Shown in pieces: positions 45,571 to 54,213 of a DNA stretch of 64,000 nucleotides. The notes beneath the pieces were generated by a model, which was not told the origin of the DNA, made no database searches, and saw only the letters and a list, made by a program, of their open reading frames with translations. The position numbers and the translations under genes are program-made. Position 1 is the first letter of the stretch. Each line of letters begins with the position of its first letter. Source of the DNA: Flavobacterium psychroterrae (GTDB lineage: Bacteria; Bacteroidota; Bacteroidia; Flavobacteriales; Flavobacteriaceae); NCBI RefSeq assembly GCF_018380615.1, contig NZ_JAGYVZ010000009.1:1-64000 (forward strand). The letters are read 5' to 3'.

Positions 45571-46632
45571 ATGAGTGATATAGCACGTCGTTTTCCTGAA
45601 AATCCCTTACTGATGCCCAAAGATTTACATGCAAGCACAGATGATTTACAAATTATAAGTCTTTTAAATCCTGGTGTATTTGAATTTGAAGGTAAAATTT
45701 GGCTATTAGTTCGCGTTGCCGAATGTATTGCCCAAAAAGAAGGTGTTATTTTTTTTCCTGTAATTAATGCATTGGGCAAAGTAGAAATTATTGAAATCCC
45801 CTTAAACGATCCGGATCTGGTAACAAACGACGCCAGGATTGTGCAATATAAAGGACTGGATTATCTTACTACACTTTCGCATTTACGCTTATTGTGCAGT
45901 GATGACGGAATCAATTTTCAGGAACCAAAACAAAATTCTATCCTGACAGGTTTGGGAAACCTGGAACAATTTGGTATTGAAGATTGCCGTGTTAGTAAAT
46001 TAGATGATACATATTACCTTACTTATACAGCAGTTTCAGAAAACGGTGTTGGGGTAGGTTTAAGAACTACAAAAGACTGGAAAAATTTTGACGCAAAAGG
46101 TATGATTTTCCCACCTCATAATAAGGATTGTGCTATTTTTGAAGAAAAGATAAAGGGCAAATTTTATGCTTTACATCGTCCGTCGAGTCCACAAATTGGC
46201 GGTAATTTTATCTGGCTGGCAGAATCAAATGACGGAATTCACTGGGGGAATCATCAATGTATCATAAAATCTCGTCCCGGTCTATGGGATAGTGCAAGAG
46301 TTGGCGCAGGCGCAGCTCCGATAAAAACAGAAAAAGGATGGCTGGAAATTTATCATGGCGCAAATGCAGAACATCAATATTGCCTGGGAGCTTTCCTGAT
46401 GGATCTTGAGGATCCATCAAAAATTATTGCCAGAACTGTAGAACCTATAATGCGACCTCAGGAAAATTATGAGCTAAGCGGTTTCTTTGGCTATGTTGTT
46501 TTTACAAACGGACATGTAGTTAACGGTGATAAACTAACCGTTTATTATGGAGCGGCAGATGAATTTGTTTGTGGCGCTTATTTCTCTATAAATGAAATTT
46601 TATCATGTCTCGAATTCGTTGGTAATAAGTGA
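45571..46632 (+). CDS. GH130-like glycoside phosphorylase/hydrolase
   Basis: This 353-residue protein is a five-bladed beta-propeller candidate with GH130 features: NPLLMPKD, GVFEFEGKIWLLVRVAE, FGIEDCRVS (candidate catalytic Asp), GLWDSARVGAGAAPI and GWLEIYHGA. GH130 enzymes phosphorolyse or hydrolyse beta-mannosides and related linkages. It has no signal peptide and so acts in the cytoplasm. It is divergent from the DUF6766/CinA/glycosidase set. The linkage specificity is unknown. Confidence 0.82.
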   Translation: MSDIARRFPENPLLMPKDLHASTDDLQIISLLNPGVFEFEGKIWLLVRVAECIAQKEGVIFFPVINALGKVEIIEIPLNDPDLVTNDARIVQYKGLDYLTTLSHLRLLCSDDGINFQEPKQNSILTGLGNLEQFGIEDCRVSKLDDTYYLTYTAVSENGVGVGLRTTKDWKNFDAKGMIFPPHNKDCAIFEEKIKGKFYALHRPSSPQIGGNFIWLAESNDGIHWGNHQCIIKSRPGLWDSARVGAGAAPIKTEKGWLEIYHGANAEHQYCLGAFLMDLEDPSKIIARTVEPIMRPQENYELSGFFGYVVFTNGHVVNGDKLTVYYGAADEFVCGAYFSINEILSCLEFVGNK

Positions 46633-46811
46633 TTTACTTATTTATCACGCTTACAATCAAAACGTTATAATCATGTAATAATGTTATTGTAATTATATAA
46701 TTTTTTGATAATCCCGAAAACTAAATTTGGATATCTGAAAAAAATATAATTTATAATAAGCATTATAAAATTAATTTTTCAGGTTTAATAAACCAATAAT
46801 ATAAATATATT

Positions 46812-48956
46812 ATGAAAAATTTACAAGATGAAAAACAACGTGATTTGTCGATCAACAAATCAGATGGAACTAACAAATTTTTGACTACTGATCAGGGCGT
46901 TAAAATCAATGATGACAATAATTCCCTGAAAGCCGGTGAACGTGGTCCTTCACTCCTTGAAGACTTTATTTTACGCGAAAAGATTACGCATTTTGATCAT
47001 GAGCGCATACCGGAAAGAATAGTGCATGCAAGAGGTTCCGGAGCGCATGGTTTTTTTGAAGTAACCAATCCAATTCCGGAATTAACCAAAGCAGGATTTT
47101 TGCAAGAGGCAGGACTTAAAACTCCGGTTTTTACCAGATTTTCTACTGTAGCAGGCTCAAGAGGTTCTACCGATTTAGCGCGTGATGTGCGCGGATTTTC
47201 TGTAAAATTTTATACTCAGGAAGGAATCTACGATTTAGTAGGAAATAATATTCCGGTATTCTTTATTCAGGATGCTTCAAAATTTCCTGATCTGATTCAT
47301 GCAGTTAAACCTGAACCGCACAACGAAATACCACAAGCAGCATCTGCACACGATACATTTTGGGATTTTATTTCCCTAATGCCAGAATCCATGCACATGA
47401 TTATGTGGGTAATGTCTGATCGTGCCATTCCAAGAAGCTATCGTATGATGGAAGGATTTGGAGTACATACTTTTAGATTAATAAATGAAGCAGGAGAATC
47501 TACCTTTGTAAAATTTCACTGGAAACCAAAATTAGGTACTCACGCTGTTGCCTGGGATGAAGCGCAAAAAATTTCAGGAAAAAACCCAGACTTTCACAGA
47601 GAAGATTTATGGGAAGCCATCGAAATGGGGAATTTCCCGGAATGGGAACTTGGAGTACAAATAATTCCTGCTGAAGATGAAAACAAATATGAATTTGATT
47701 TACTGGATCCAACTAAATTGGTTCCCGAAGAATTAGTTCCGGTTACTATTGTGGGACGAATGGTTCTGAACAGAAATCCAGATAATTTCTTTGCAGAAAC
47801 GGAGCAAATTGCTTTTCACCCCGGACATGTTGTGCCAGGAATCGATTTCTCAAATGACCCATTATTACAAGGACGTTTATTCTCGTATACCGATACTCAA
47901 TTGTCAAGATTAGGAAGCCCTAATTTTCATGAAATTCCAATTAACAGAAGTGTAGCGCCGGTTCACAACAACCAACGTGACGGACATATGCGCCAGGAAA
48001 TTAATGTAGGACGTGTGAGTTATCACCCTAATTCACTTGGCGGAGGCTGTCCTTATCAGGCAAAAATCAGCGAAGGCGGTTTTTCAAGCTTTGAAGAGCG
48101 TATTGATGCCCATAAAATCAGAGAAAGAAGTGAAAGTTTTAACGATCATTTTGGTCAGGCAAAATTATTTTTCAACAGCCAGACAGCAACAGAAAAAAGC
48201 CATATCGTAAAAGCACTTCGCTTTGAACTTGGAAAAGTAGAAACCACAGCTATTCGTTTAAGAATGTTGGGGCTTTTATCACAAGTTGATACAGAACTGG
48301 CAGAAAAAGTAGCTATAGGACTTGGTGCTACGGTTCCGCCAGTATTAGAAACTCCACTTAATCATGGCGTTTCACCGGAAAACCTGGAGGAAGGTAAACA
48401 TGAGCCGCAAACTGTAGATCAGTCTGTAGCATCCTCTGATGCTTTGACCATGCTTAAAAACCCGACTAACTCCCCTACTATCGCATCTAGAAAAGTAGCT
48501 GTTATATGTGCAGATGGTGTATCTGAAGCCAGTGTTATGAATATTAAAAGTGCCCTTTTAAAAGAAGATGCAAAAGGCTGTATAATTGCGCCACATCTGG
48601 GATCTGTACTTACAGACAGTGACGGTGCCATTCATGTTGATTTTAGTTTTCTAACTGCATCATCAGTATTATTTGATGCTGTTTACGTAGCTGATGGTTT
48701 AGGTGTTAAAGTACTTATTGACAATGATGATGTAAATGAATTCCTGACAGATGCCTATAAACACTGTAAAGTAATTGGTGCTGATGGTCAAGCAATAAGC
48801 GTAATAAATGCCGCTCCTTTTGCAGCAAAAATTACTAATGAAGACGAAGGAATTATATTATCCGGAGATGCAGCGTCTCAAGAATTTGCACAAGAATTCA
48901 TTACAGCTATGGGAAAACACCGTATCTGGGATCGTGAAAAAAACTTATACAACTAA
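46812..48956 (+). CDS. katE: Large-subunit catalase (HPII/KatE type)
   Basis: This 714-residue catalase includes the distal His (His72 in RIVHARGSGAHG), DVRGFSVKFYTQEG, the proximal Tyr region RLFSYTDTQLSRLGSPN, and a C-terminal DJ-1/glutaminase-like domain (about 560-714, beginning RKVAVICADGVSEASV) found only in large-subunit catalases. It removes hydrogen peroxide in the cytoplasm. The DUF892 gene follows 18 bp downstream, so the two are likely co-transcribed. The promoter region carries TATATAA at 46694-46700. Confidence 0.96.
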   Translation: MKNLQDEKQRDLSINKSDGTNKFLTTDQGVKINDDNNSLKAGERGPSLLEDFILREKITHFDHERIPERIVHARGSGAHGFFEVTNPIPELTKAGFLQEAGLKTPVFTRFSTVAGSRGSTDLARDVRGFSVKFYTQEGIYDLVGNNIPVFFIQDASKFPDLIHAVKPEPHNEIPQAASAHDTFWDFISLMPESMHMIMWVMSDRAIPRSYRMMEGFGVHTFRLINEAGESTFVKFHWKPKLGTHAVAWDEAQKISGKNPDFHREDLWEAIEMGNFPEWELGVQIIPAEDENKYEFDLLDPTKLVPEELVPVTIVGRMVLNRNPDNFFAETEQIAFHPGHVVPGIDFSNDPLLQGRLFSYTDTQLSRLGSPNFHEIPINRSVAPVHNNQRDGHMRQEINVGRVSYHPNSLGGGCPYQAKISEGGFSSFEERIDAHKIRERSESFNDHFGQAKLFFNSQTATEKSHIVKALRFELGKVETTAIRLRMLGLLSQVDTELAEKVAIGLGATVPPVLETPLNHGVSPENLEEGKHEPQTVDQSVASSDALTMLKNPTNSPTIASRKVAVICADGVSEASVMNIKSALLKEDAKGCIIAPHLGSVLTDSDGAIHVDFSFLTASSVLFDAVYVADGLGVKVLIDNDDVNEFLTDAYKHCKVIGADGQAISVINAAPFAAKITNEDEGIILSGDAASQEFAQEFITAMGKHRIWDREKNLYN

Positions 48957-48974
48957 TACATAAAATCAAACCTT

Positions 48975-49559
48975 ATGAAAAATTCAGAAAAACCAAGCGC
49001 AACAAAAGCCGCCAATACTAACGGTAGCGTTCCTAATAATGCTAGCGCAATTGTAGAACCTGCAAGCGATGCTGCGACAGAATTAAGAGGATTGTTTATT
49101 GACAGCCTTAAAGATATTTACTGGGCAGAAAATGCTTTAGTTGGCGCTTTGCCTAAAATGGCTGCCAATGCAACTTCTGCAAGTCTTGCGAGTGCTATTA
49201 AAGAACATCATGCAGTTACACAAAACCAAATAGCACGTTTAGAGCAGGTATTTGATATTGTTGGAGAAAAAGCTGAAGGCAAAAAATGCGAAGCAATGGC
49301 GGGACTTTTAAAAGAAGGTGACAGTATTCTGGAAGAAACTGTTCCCGGAGCAGTTCGCGATGCAGGTATTATAGCGGCTTCACAAAAAATTGAACATTAT
49401 GAAATTGCTACTTACGGCACACTGGTTGCCTTTGCAAAAACACTTGGTGAAAATGATGCAGCAAAATTATTGACACAAACTCTTGCCGAAGAAAAAGAGG
49501 CTGATTGTTTGCTAAATGATGTAGCGCTAAACGCTGTGAATATTGTAGCGGCAGAATAA
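48975..49559 (+). CDS. DUF892 ferritin-like protein (YciE/YciF type)
   Basis: This 194-residue protein has an Asn/Ala-rich N-terminal tail (about 1-38) followed by the DUF892 four-helix bundle: LRGLFIDSLKDIYWAENAL, then IKEHHAVTQNQIARLEQVF and KIEHYEIATYGTLVAFA. The paired Glu and His residues can form a di-iron site. The family is stress induced in many bacteria; its reaction is unclear. Pairing with catalase suggests oxidative or desiccation stress. Confidence 0.9.
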   Translation: MKNSEKPSATKAANTNGSVPNNASAIVEPASDAATELRGLFIDSLKDIYWAENALVGALPKMAANATSASLASAIKEHHAVTQNQIARLEQVFDIVGEKAEGKKCEAMAGLLKEGDSILEETVPGAVRDAGIIAASQKIEHYEIATYGTLVAFAKTLGENDAAKLLTQTLAEEKEADCLLNDVALNAVNIVAAE

Positions 49560-49591
49560 TTATTAAAAATGCTTTCACATTAATTTCAATA

Positions 49592-49623
49592 AAAAACATC
49601 TGTATTAGCTACAGATGTTTTTT
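49592..49623 (+). terminator. Terminator after catalase-DUF892 genes
   Basis: AAAAACATCTGTA pairs perfectly with TACAGATGTTTTT around a 5-base loop, between 49559 and the glycosylase gene at 49643. Confidence 0.85.
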
Positions 49624-49642
49624 CATTATTTACAAAATATAA

Positions 49643-50134
49643 ATGTATAAAGAAGCTTTGCCCCCACTTATAAATAATTCTAGCAGGATATTAATTCTGG
49701 GAACAATGCCTGGCGATCAATCTATTGCCAAACAGGAATATTATGGCAATAAAGGCAATCATTTCTGGCGAATTATGTTCACGATTTTTAATCAGGATTA
49801 TAGTTTACTATATGATGATCGCAAGGATTTATTAAAGGCTCATAAAGTTGCTTTATGGAATGTGCTTGCAAATTGTATGAGAATTGGTAGCAGCGATTCT
49901 AAAATTAAAGACGAAAAAGTCAATGATTTTGAGAGTTTTCATCTTCAATACCCTGATATAAAATACATCTTTTTCGAAAGTAAATCAGCGTCAAAATATT
50001 ATCAGAAATATGTAAAACCAAGAGAAGATATTTCCTATTTCATTATGCCATCCACAAGTGGATTGAACGCGGGAATTCCGCTTTCTGAAAAAATTGATTG
50101 TTGGAGAAAATTAGCCGAAGTATCGGGAATTTAG
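49643..50134 (+). CDS. DNA-deoxyinosine glycosylase (UDG-superfamily, HDG type)
   Basis: This 163-residue protein has ILGTMPGDQSIAKQEYYGNKGNHFW near the N-terminus, LWNVLANCMRIGSSDSKI in the middle and a short MPSTSGLN motif near the end. These match family 6 of the uracil-DNA glycosylase superfamily, which removes hypoxanthine formed by adenine deamination. It is cytoplasmic and its length is normal. It sits immediately before the palindromic array. Confidence 0.85.
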   Translation: MYKEALPPLINNSSRILILGTMPGDQSIAKQEYYGNKGNHFWRIMFTIFNQDYSLLYDDRKDLLKAHKVALWNVLANCMRIGSSDSKIKDEKVNDFESFHLQYPDIKYIFFESKSASKYYQKYVKPREDISYFIMPSTSGLNAGIPLSEKIDCWRKLAEVSGI

Positions 50135-50150
50135 AGAAGTATTTGTGTCA

Positions 50151-50925
50151 ATAGGTTTAGTCCCTACGGGACATTATTTTCTTTGGCGCATTTTTTTTCT
50201 ACCAATATTTAATCCCTACGGGATAATTTTTTGAATTAAATATAACAATAATACCCCCCGTATAGATTATATATTGATGTATTATTATCACGTAGGGCTT
50301 AAATATTGTAAAAAGAAATGCATAAAAATCAACATTACGAAATTATCCCGTAGGGATTAAATATTGGTAGATAAAAAAATCAACACCACATAATTGTCTC
50401 GTAGGGATTATATATTGGTAGATAAAAAAAAAGCATCACGAAATTATCCCGTAGGGATTAAATATTGGTAGATAAAAAAATTAACACCACACAATTGTCC
50501 CGTAGGGACTACATATTGGTAGATAAAAAAAAGCATCGCGAAATTTATCCCGTAGGGATTAAATATTGGTAGATAAAAAAATTAACACCACACAATTGTC
50601 CCGTAGGGACTACATATTGGTAGATAAAAAAATCAACGCCACACAATTGTCCCGTAGGGACTACATATTGGTAGATAAAAAAAAGGCATCGCGAAATTAT
50701 CCCGTAGGGATTAAATATTGGTAGATAAAAAATCAACGCCACACAATTGTCCCGTAGGGACTATATATTGGTAGATAAAAAAACAGCATCGCGAAATTAT
50801 CCCGTAGGGATTAAATATTGGTAGATAAAAAATTAACATCAAAACAATTGTCCCGTAGGGACTACATATTGGTAAAAAAACAAATTCCCAACCTATTTGT
50901 CCCGTAGGGACTACACATTTTAATA
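50151..50925. repeat. Tandem array of ~51-bp palindromic units (about 14 units)
   Basis: About twelve units in one direction lie at roughly 50346, 50397, 50448, 50498, 50549, 50600, 50650, 50701, 50751, 50801, 50852 and 50901. Degenerate copies occur near 50258 and 50288, and two reversed units near 50158 and 50209. Each has a core palindrome: type A ATCCCGTAGGGAT, type B GTCCCGTAGGGAC, followed by TATTGGTAGATAAAAAA. A and B mostly alternate, giving a ~101-bp higher-order period. The stem base pair changes together (A-T versus G-C). There are no unique spacers, so it is not CRISPR. No transposase is nearby. Confidence 0.9.
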
Positions 50926-51000
50926 ATTATTATCAATCACTATTTCCATTTTAAAAAACTGTCTTTTTTCAAAAAATTACTTTAAAAAAAATTACACGCC

Positions 51001-51762
51001 ATGAAACTCAAAATTATGAATATAATCAACAAATGTCTCGCTGTTATAATTATGGGAATATCCTATATGGGTTCCGCACAACAAATACAAACCGACCGTC
51101 CTAACGAAACCGAAAATCCAGGTACAATAACTCCGCATCGTCTACAGGTCGAAACCGGATTTTCCTTTGAAAAAGAAGATGACCAAAAAACGTTTAATAT
51201 TCCTGAGATCGTTTTTAGATACGGAGTCTTCAAAAATGCCGAAATCAGGGTTGAAACTGCACTTAAAGTTTTGAATCAGGAAAATACAGATAATCAATTT
51301 GGAATTGAGCCTGTTAAGATTGGTGCAAAATATCATATTTTAGATCATAAAGGAGTCGCAATTCCGGATCTTGCTTTGCTTGCGCGTGTCAGTATTCCGT
51401 GGATGGCAGACAACGCTTATAAGGAAGAAAAGTACAGTCCGGAAATAAGATTGCTTGCTCAAAATACGCTATCAAAAACATGGCATTTGGGTTATAATCT
51501 AGGTATTGAATGGCTGCCGGAAAATTTACATCCGGAATATATTTACACACTTTCTGCAGATCATTCTCTTTCAAAAAAATGCAAAGTTTTTGTAGAAGCT
51601 TATGGTTTTACCGAGGCACATCATCATGCTGATAATAGCGCCGATGCAGGAGTTTTGTTTGTAATTACACAAAACTTACAATTAGATTTTATGGCAGGAA
51701 CGGGAATCATGCATTCTCCTTCAAAAAAATTCGCAGAAATTGGTGTTTCACTTAGAATATAA
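51001..51762 (+). CDS. Outer-membrane beta-barrel protein (transporter/MetA-like type)
   Basis: This 253-residue protein has a signal peptide ending GSAQ. The mature part begins QTDRPNETENPGTI, the hallmark of the phenol-MetA-degradation-like barrel family found in Bacteroidota, and continues with alternating aromatic strands to a terminal GVSLRI. It is expected in the outer membrane. An internal ATG at 51016 would also preserve the signal. Its role is unknown. It follows the palindromic array and is transcribed alone. Confidence 0.75.
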   Translation: MKLKIMNIINKCLAVIIMGISYMGSAQQIQTDRPNETENPGTITPHRLQVETGFSFEKEDDQKTFNIPEIVFRYGVFKNAEIRVETALKVLNQENTDNQFGIEPVKIGAKYHILDHKGVAIPDLALLARVSIPWMADNAYKEEKYSPEIRLLAQNTLSKTWHLGYNLGIEWLPENLHPEYIYTLSADHSLSKKCKVFVEAYGFTEAHHHADNSADAGVLFVITQNLQLDFMAGTGIMHSPSKKFAEIGVSLRI

Positions 51763-52160
51763 AATGTTTTGTAATTTTTCTTCTTTTCATTGTGTTGTTT
51801 TTTTTCTCGCAGATTTAGCAGATCTGGCAGATTTTTGATTTCTATACTAACTATCTGATAATTATAGAATTATTATTGATAATCGTATAAATAATCCGTG
51901 TTGTACTCTGCTAGATTTGTATTTGTAAATAAGCTAATCAGTTACAGTTTTCAATTCCAAAACACTATACTGAAAACTGAAACTGAAAAAAGTAATCAGT
52001 CGCAGTCGCAGTTTTTAGTTATGAAGCGGAGACTGAAAAAAGTAATCAGTCGCAGTTTTCAGTTATGAAACGGAGACTGAAAACTGAGACTGAACACTGA
52101 GACTGAACACTGAGACTGAACACTGAGACCGAGACTGAAAACAAAAACAAAAACAAAAAA
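51763..52160. other. Non-coding region with minisatellite
   Basis: This holds two copies of a ~50-bp unit starting AGTAATCAGTCGCAGT (about 51991 and 52041) and then a 13-bp direct repeat CTGAGACTGAACA (about 52084-52130). The first part includes CGCAGATTTAGCAGAT, a motif resembling the dispersed repeat. No gene is visible. Confidence 0.6.
52084..52140. repeat. 13-bp minisatellite CTGAGACTGAACA
   Basis: About three to four consecutive copies, the last one degenerating to GAGACCGAGACTG. Such short tandem repeats are liable to slippage. They lie directly upstream of the small basic and acidic protein genes. Confidence 0.7.
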
Positions 52161-52301
52161 ATGGACACATCATACCACAAAAATAGTACGGCAACAAGCG
52201 CAAGAGCTTCTGACAAGAAAATGGACTCAAAAACAACATCTGCACGAAGCAACGAAAAATCACATATTGAAACTAAGAAAACGATACAAACTCAAAAATA
52301 A
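52161..52301 (+). CDS. Possible small basic Ser/Thr/Lys-rich peptide
   Basis: An ATG at 52161 opens a 46-residue frame (MDTSYHKNSTATSARASDKK, then a Lys/Thr-rich end) with stop at 52301. It is only 20 bp before the acidic pentad-repeat gene. The product is basic and low-complexity. Its position and start after an A-rich run favour a real gene, but there is no homology evidence. Confidence 0.35.
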   Translation: MDTSYHKNSTATSARASDKKMDSKTTSARSNEKSHIETKKTIQTQK

Positions 52302-52321
52302 TATTTAAAAAAATCTCTATT

Positions 52322-52720
52322 ATGACAGCAGAAAATAATGAATTTTACGGACAGGAAAATCGTGATTTCAACACTTCAGACCATAAAAGTAATGATCTAA
52401 ATGCAAACCCTTACGATTCTGAAAATCTGGATAATGAATCAGATAGTGAATTGAAAGATATAACAGAACAAGACATTGAAAATGATCTTAGAAACAATGA
52501 CCCTTCTGAAGGATTTGAAACTGAAATTGATTCTCCGGACAATGACGAATTCGAAAGTGATAAATTTGAAACTAACGAATTAGATCAGGATAATTCGGTT
52601 AATAAGGAATTCGAAATTGGCGAACTTAGTAACGAAGAAATTAAGAATGATGAGCTTACACAGAATGAAATAGATAATAATAAATTCAAAAACGATGAAT
52701 TTGGTCAGGGAAATTTCTAA
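52322..52720 (+). CDS. Acidic pentad-repeat protein
   Basis: This 132-residue acidic protein has no signal. From residue 77 to the C-terminus a hydrophobic residue falls at every fifth position: F77, F82, L87, (S92), F97, L102, I107, L112, I117, F122, F127 and F132, with Glu or Lys usually just before. That is twelve consecutive five-residue units, ending exactly at the C-terminus. The protein at 34521 has the same period. Unlike classical pentapeptide-repeat proteins, the position two before the hydrophobic is Asn/Asp/Glu. The structure and role are unknown; it lies in the stress region. Confidence 0.75.
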   Translation: MTAENNEFYGQENRDFNTSDHKSNDLNANPYDSENLDNESDSELKDITEQDIENDLRNNDPSEGFETEIDSPDNDEFESDKFETNELDQDNSVNKEFEIGELSNEEIKNDELTQNEIDNNKFKNDEFGQGNF

Positions 52721-53052
52721 TTCTATCGTATATCTTCCCTTCATACAAAGAAAAGACCGTTAGCAATAACGGTTTTTTTTATTGCTGATTTTTAAATAAT
52801 CAGGATAAAAAAATCCTGTGCAATTATCTTCAAAAAATTAGTCGTCAATTTTTTAAAACCATAGACTTTTCACCTTTAAACAATTTAAAATCAACACCTA
52901 ACAAAAATGTAATTTTGTAACAAAGCCCCATAATTATATAAATTTCTTACGATTATGCGATATACATTTGGCTCAATAAAGTGACAAAAACCCCGTACAC
53001 TTTTAAATTTTTCAATCACATATTTAGTAATATAAATTAAAAAATCATTGCC
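52721..53052. other. Intergenic region with terminator and promoter element
   Basis: A terminator lies at 52756-52780 (ACCGTTA/TAACGGT plus T-run). A TATATAA element at 52935-52941 lies 112 bp before the glycosyltransferase gene. Otherwise nothing is visible. Confidence 0.6.
52756..52780 (+). terminator. Terminator after pentad-repeat protein gene
   Basis: ACCGTTA pairs with TAACGGT around a 4-base loop and is followed by eight T residues. Confidence 0.8.
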
Positions 53053-54213
53053 ATGCTAACAAATTTACGCCCAGAGCAAAAAAACAAATTAGACGTTCCG
53101 GATTTCAACAAAAACAATGCTGTTAATGGATATCCAACAGCGCAAAAATATGACATGGTCGTTTTCTGTCATCTTAGATGGCAGTTTGTCTACCAGCGTC
53201 CACAGCATTTGATTAGCCGATTGTCTAAAAATGCAAAAATTTTATTAATCGAAGAACCAATAGGTTACGACAATCATGATGAAAGTTCCGGTAATTTATT
53301 GGTTATCAATGAAAACCTTCATATTCTACAGCCTAAAGTGAAAGATATTGAAGCTATTTCGATAATACTTCCTGAATATATCAGTAATCTGAATCCATCT
53401 GTTGGCTGGTTTTATTCGGCATCATTTAGTCCTTTATTAGAAGTTTTTGATTTTGAAACCGTAGTTTTTGACTGCATGGATGAATTAACTTTATTTAAGG
53501 GAGCGCCAAAACAATTAATAGATCAGGAAAAATACCTTATGGCAAATGCTGATATTGTTTTTACAGGCGGAAAATCTTTATATGAATCCAAAAAGCAACA
53601 TCATGATAATGTGTATTGTTTTCCGAGTTCTGTAGATCAGCCTCATTTTGCACAAGCACTTAACGGAATAGAAGTTCCGGCGGATATTGCGAATTTACAA
53701 GCTCCTGTTGTGGGATATTTTGGCGTAATCGATGAGAGAATTGATCTTGAATTATTACATGAAACTGCTAAAAAATTGCCTAATGTTTCCTTTGTAATGA
53801 TTGGTCCATTGGCTAAAATTGATCAGTCAGATTTGCCTGTTGAAGATAACATTTACTATTTAGGAATGAGATCTTACAATGAACTTCCTAACTATCTAAA
53901 AGGTTTTGATATAGCGATGATGCCTTTTGCTATTAATGACGCGACAAAATATATCAGTCCAACTAAAACACTGGAATATATGGCGGCGGGAAAACCAATA
54001 ATTTCTACAAAAATTACTGATGTGGTTCGCGATTACAGCATTTGTGTAAATCTTGTTGAAACTGCCGATGAATTTTGCGAAGCCATCACTTATTTGTTTG
54101 ACAAAAGAGACCAGCTTTCTATGGAACTGGAATATTTTGACATTCTTAAAAATACCTCATGGGATGCTACGGCAAATAAAATGGAGTCTATCATTAAAAC
54201 TTTTGCACAATGA
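53053..54213 (+). CDS. GT4-like glycosyltransferase
   Basis: This 386-residue protein has the GT-B fold pattern, with a C-terminal donor-site segment KYISPTKTLEYMAAGKPIIS in which the conserved Glu is part of the EX7E-like motif. The N-terminus has VFCHLRWQFVYQRPQHL. The acceptor and sugar are unknown. Its stop overlaps the UDP-galactopyranose mutase start by 4 bp, and a GH1-like gene and a nucleotidyltransferase gene follow, so it is the first gene of a four-gene operon. Confidence 0.85.
   Translation: MLTNLRPEQKNKLDVPDFNKNNAVNGYPTAQKYDMVVFCHLRWQFVYQRPQHLISRLSKNAKILLIEEPIGYDNHDESSGNLLVINENLHILQPKVKDIEAISIILPEYISNLNPSVGWFYSASFSPLLEVFDFETVVFDCMDELTLFKGAPKQLIDQEKYLMANADIVFTGGKSLYESKKQHHDNVYCFPSSVDQPHFAQALNGIEVPADIANLQAPVVGYFGVIDERIDLELLHETAKKLPNVSFVMIGPLAKIDQSDLPVEDNIYYLGMRSYNELPNYLKGFDIAMMPFAINDATKYISPTKTLEYMAAGKPIISTKITDVVRDYSICVNLVETADEFCEAITYLFDKRDQLSMELEYFDILKNTSWDATANKMESIIKTFAQ

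Noticed and set aside
50545..50742. Open frame of about 65 codons across the tandem array
   Set aside because: It is made of the translated repeat unit, shows a fixed repeat period and has no start context or family; the DNA repeat explains it.
50151..50925. CRISPR-like array
   Set aside because: The whole 50-bp unit is conserved, there are no distinct spacers and no cas genes are nearby.
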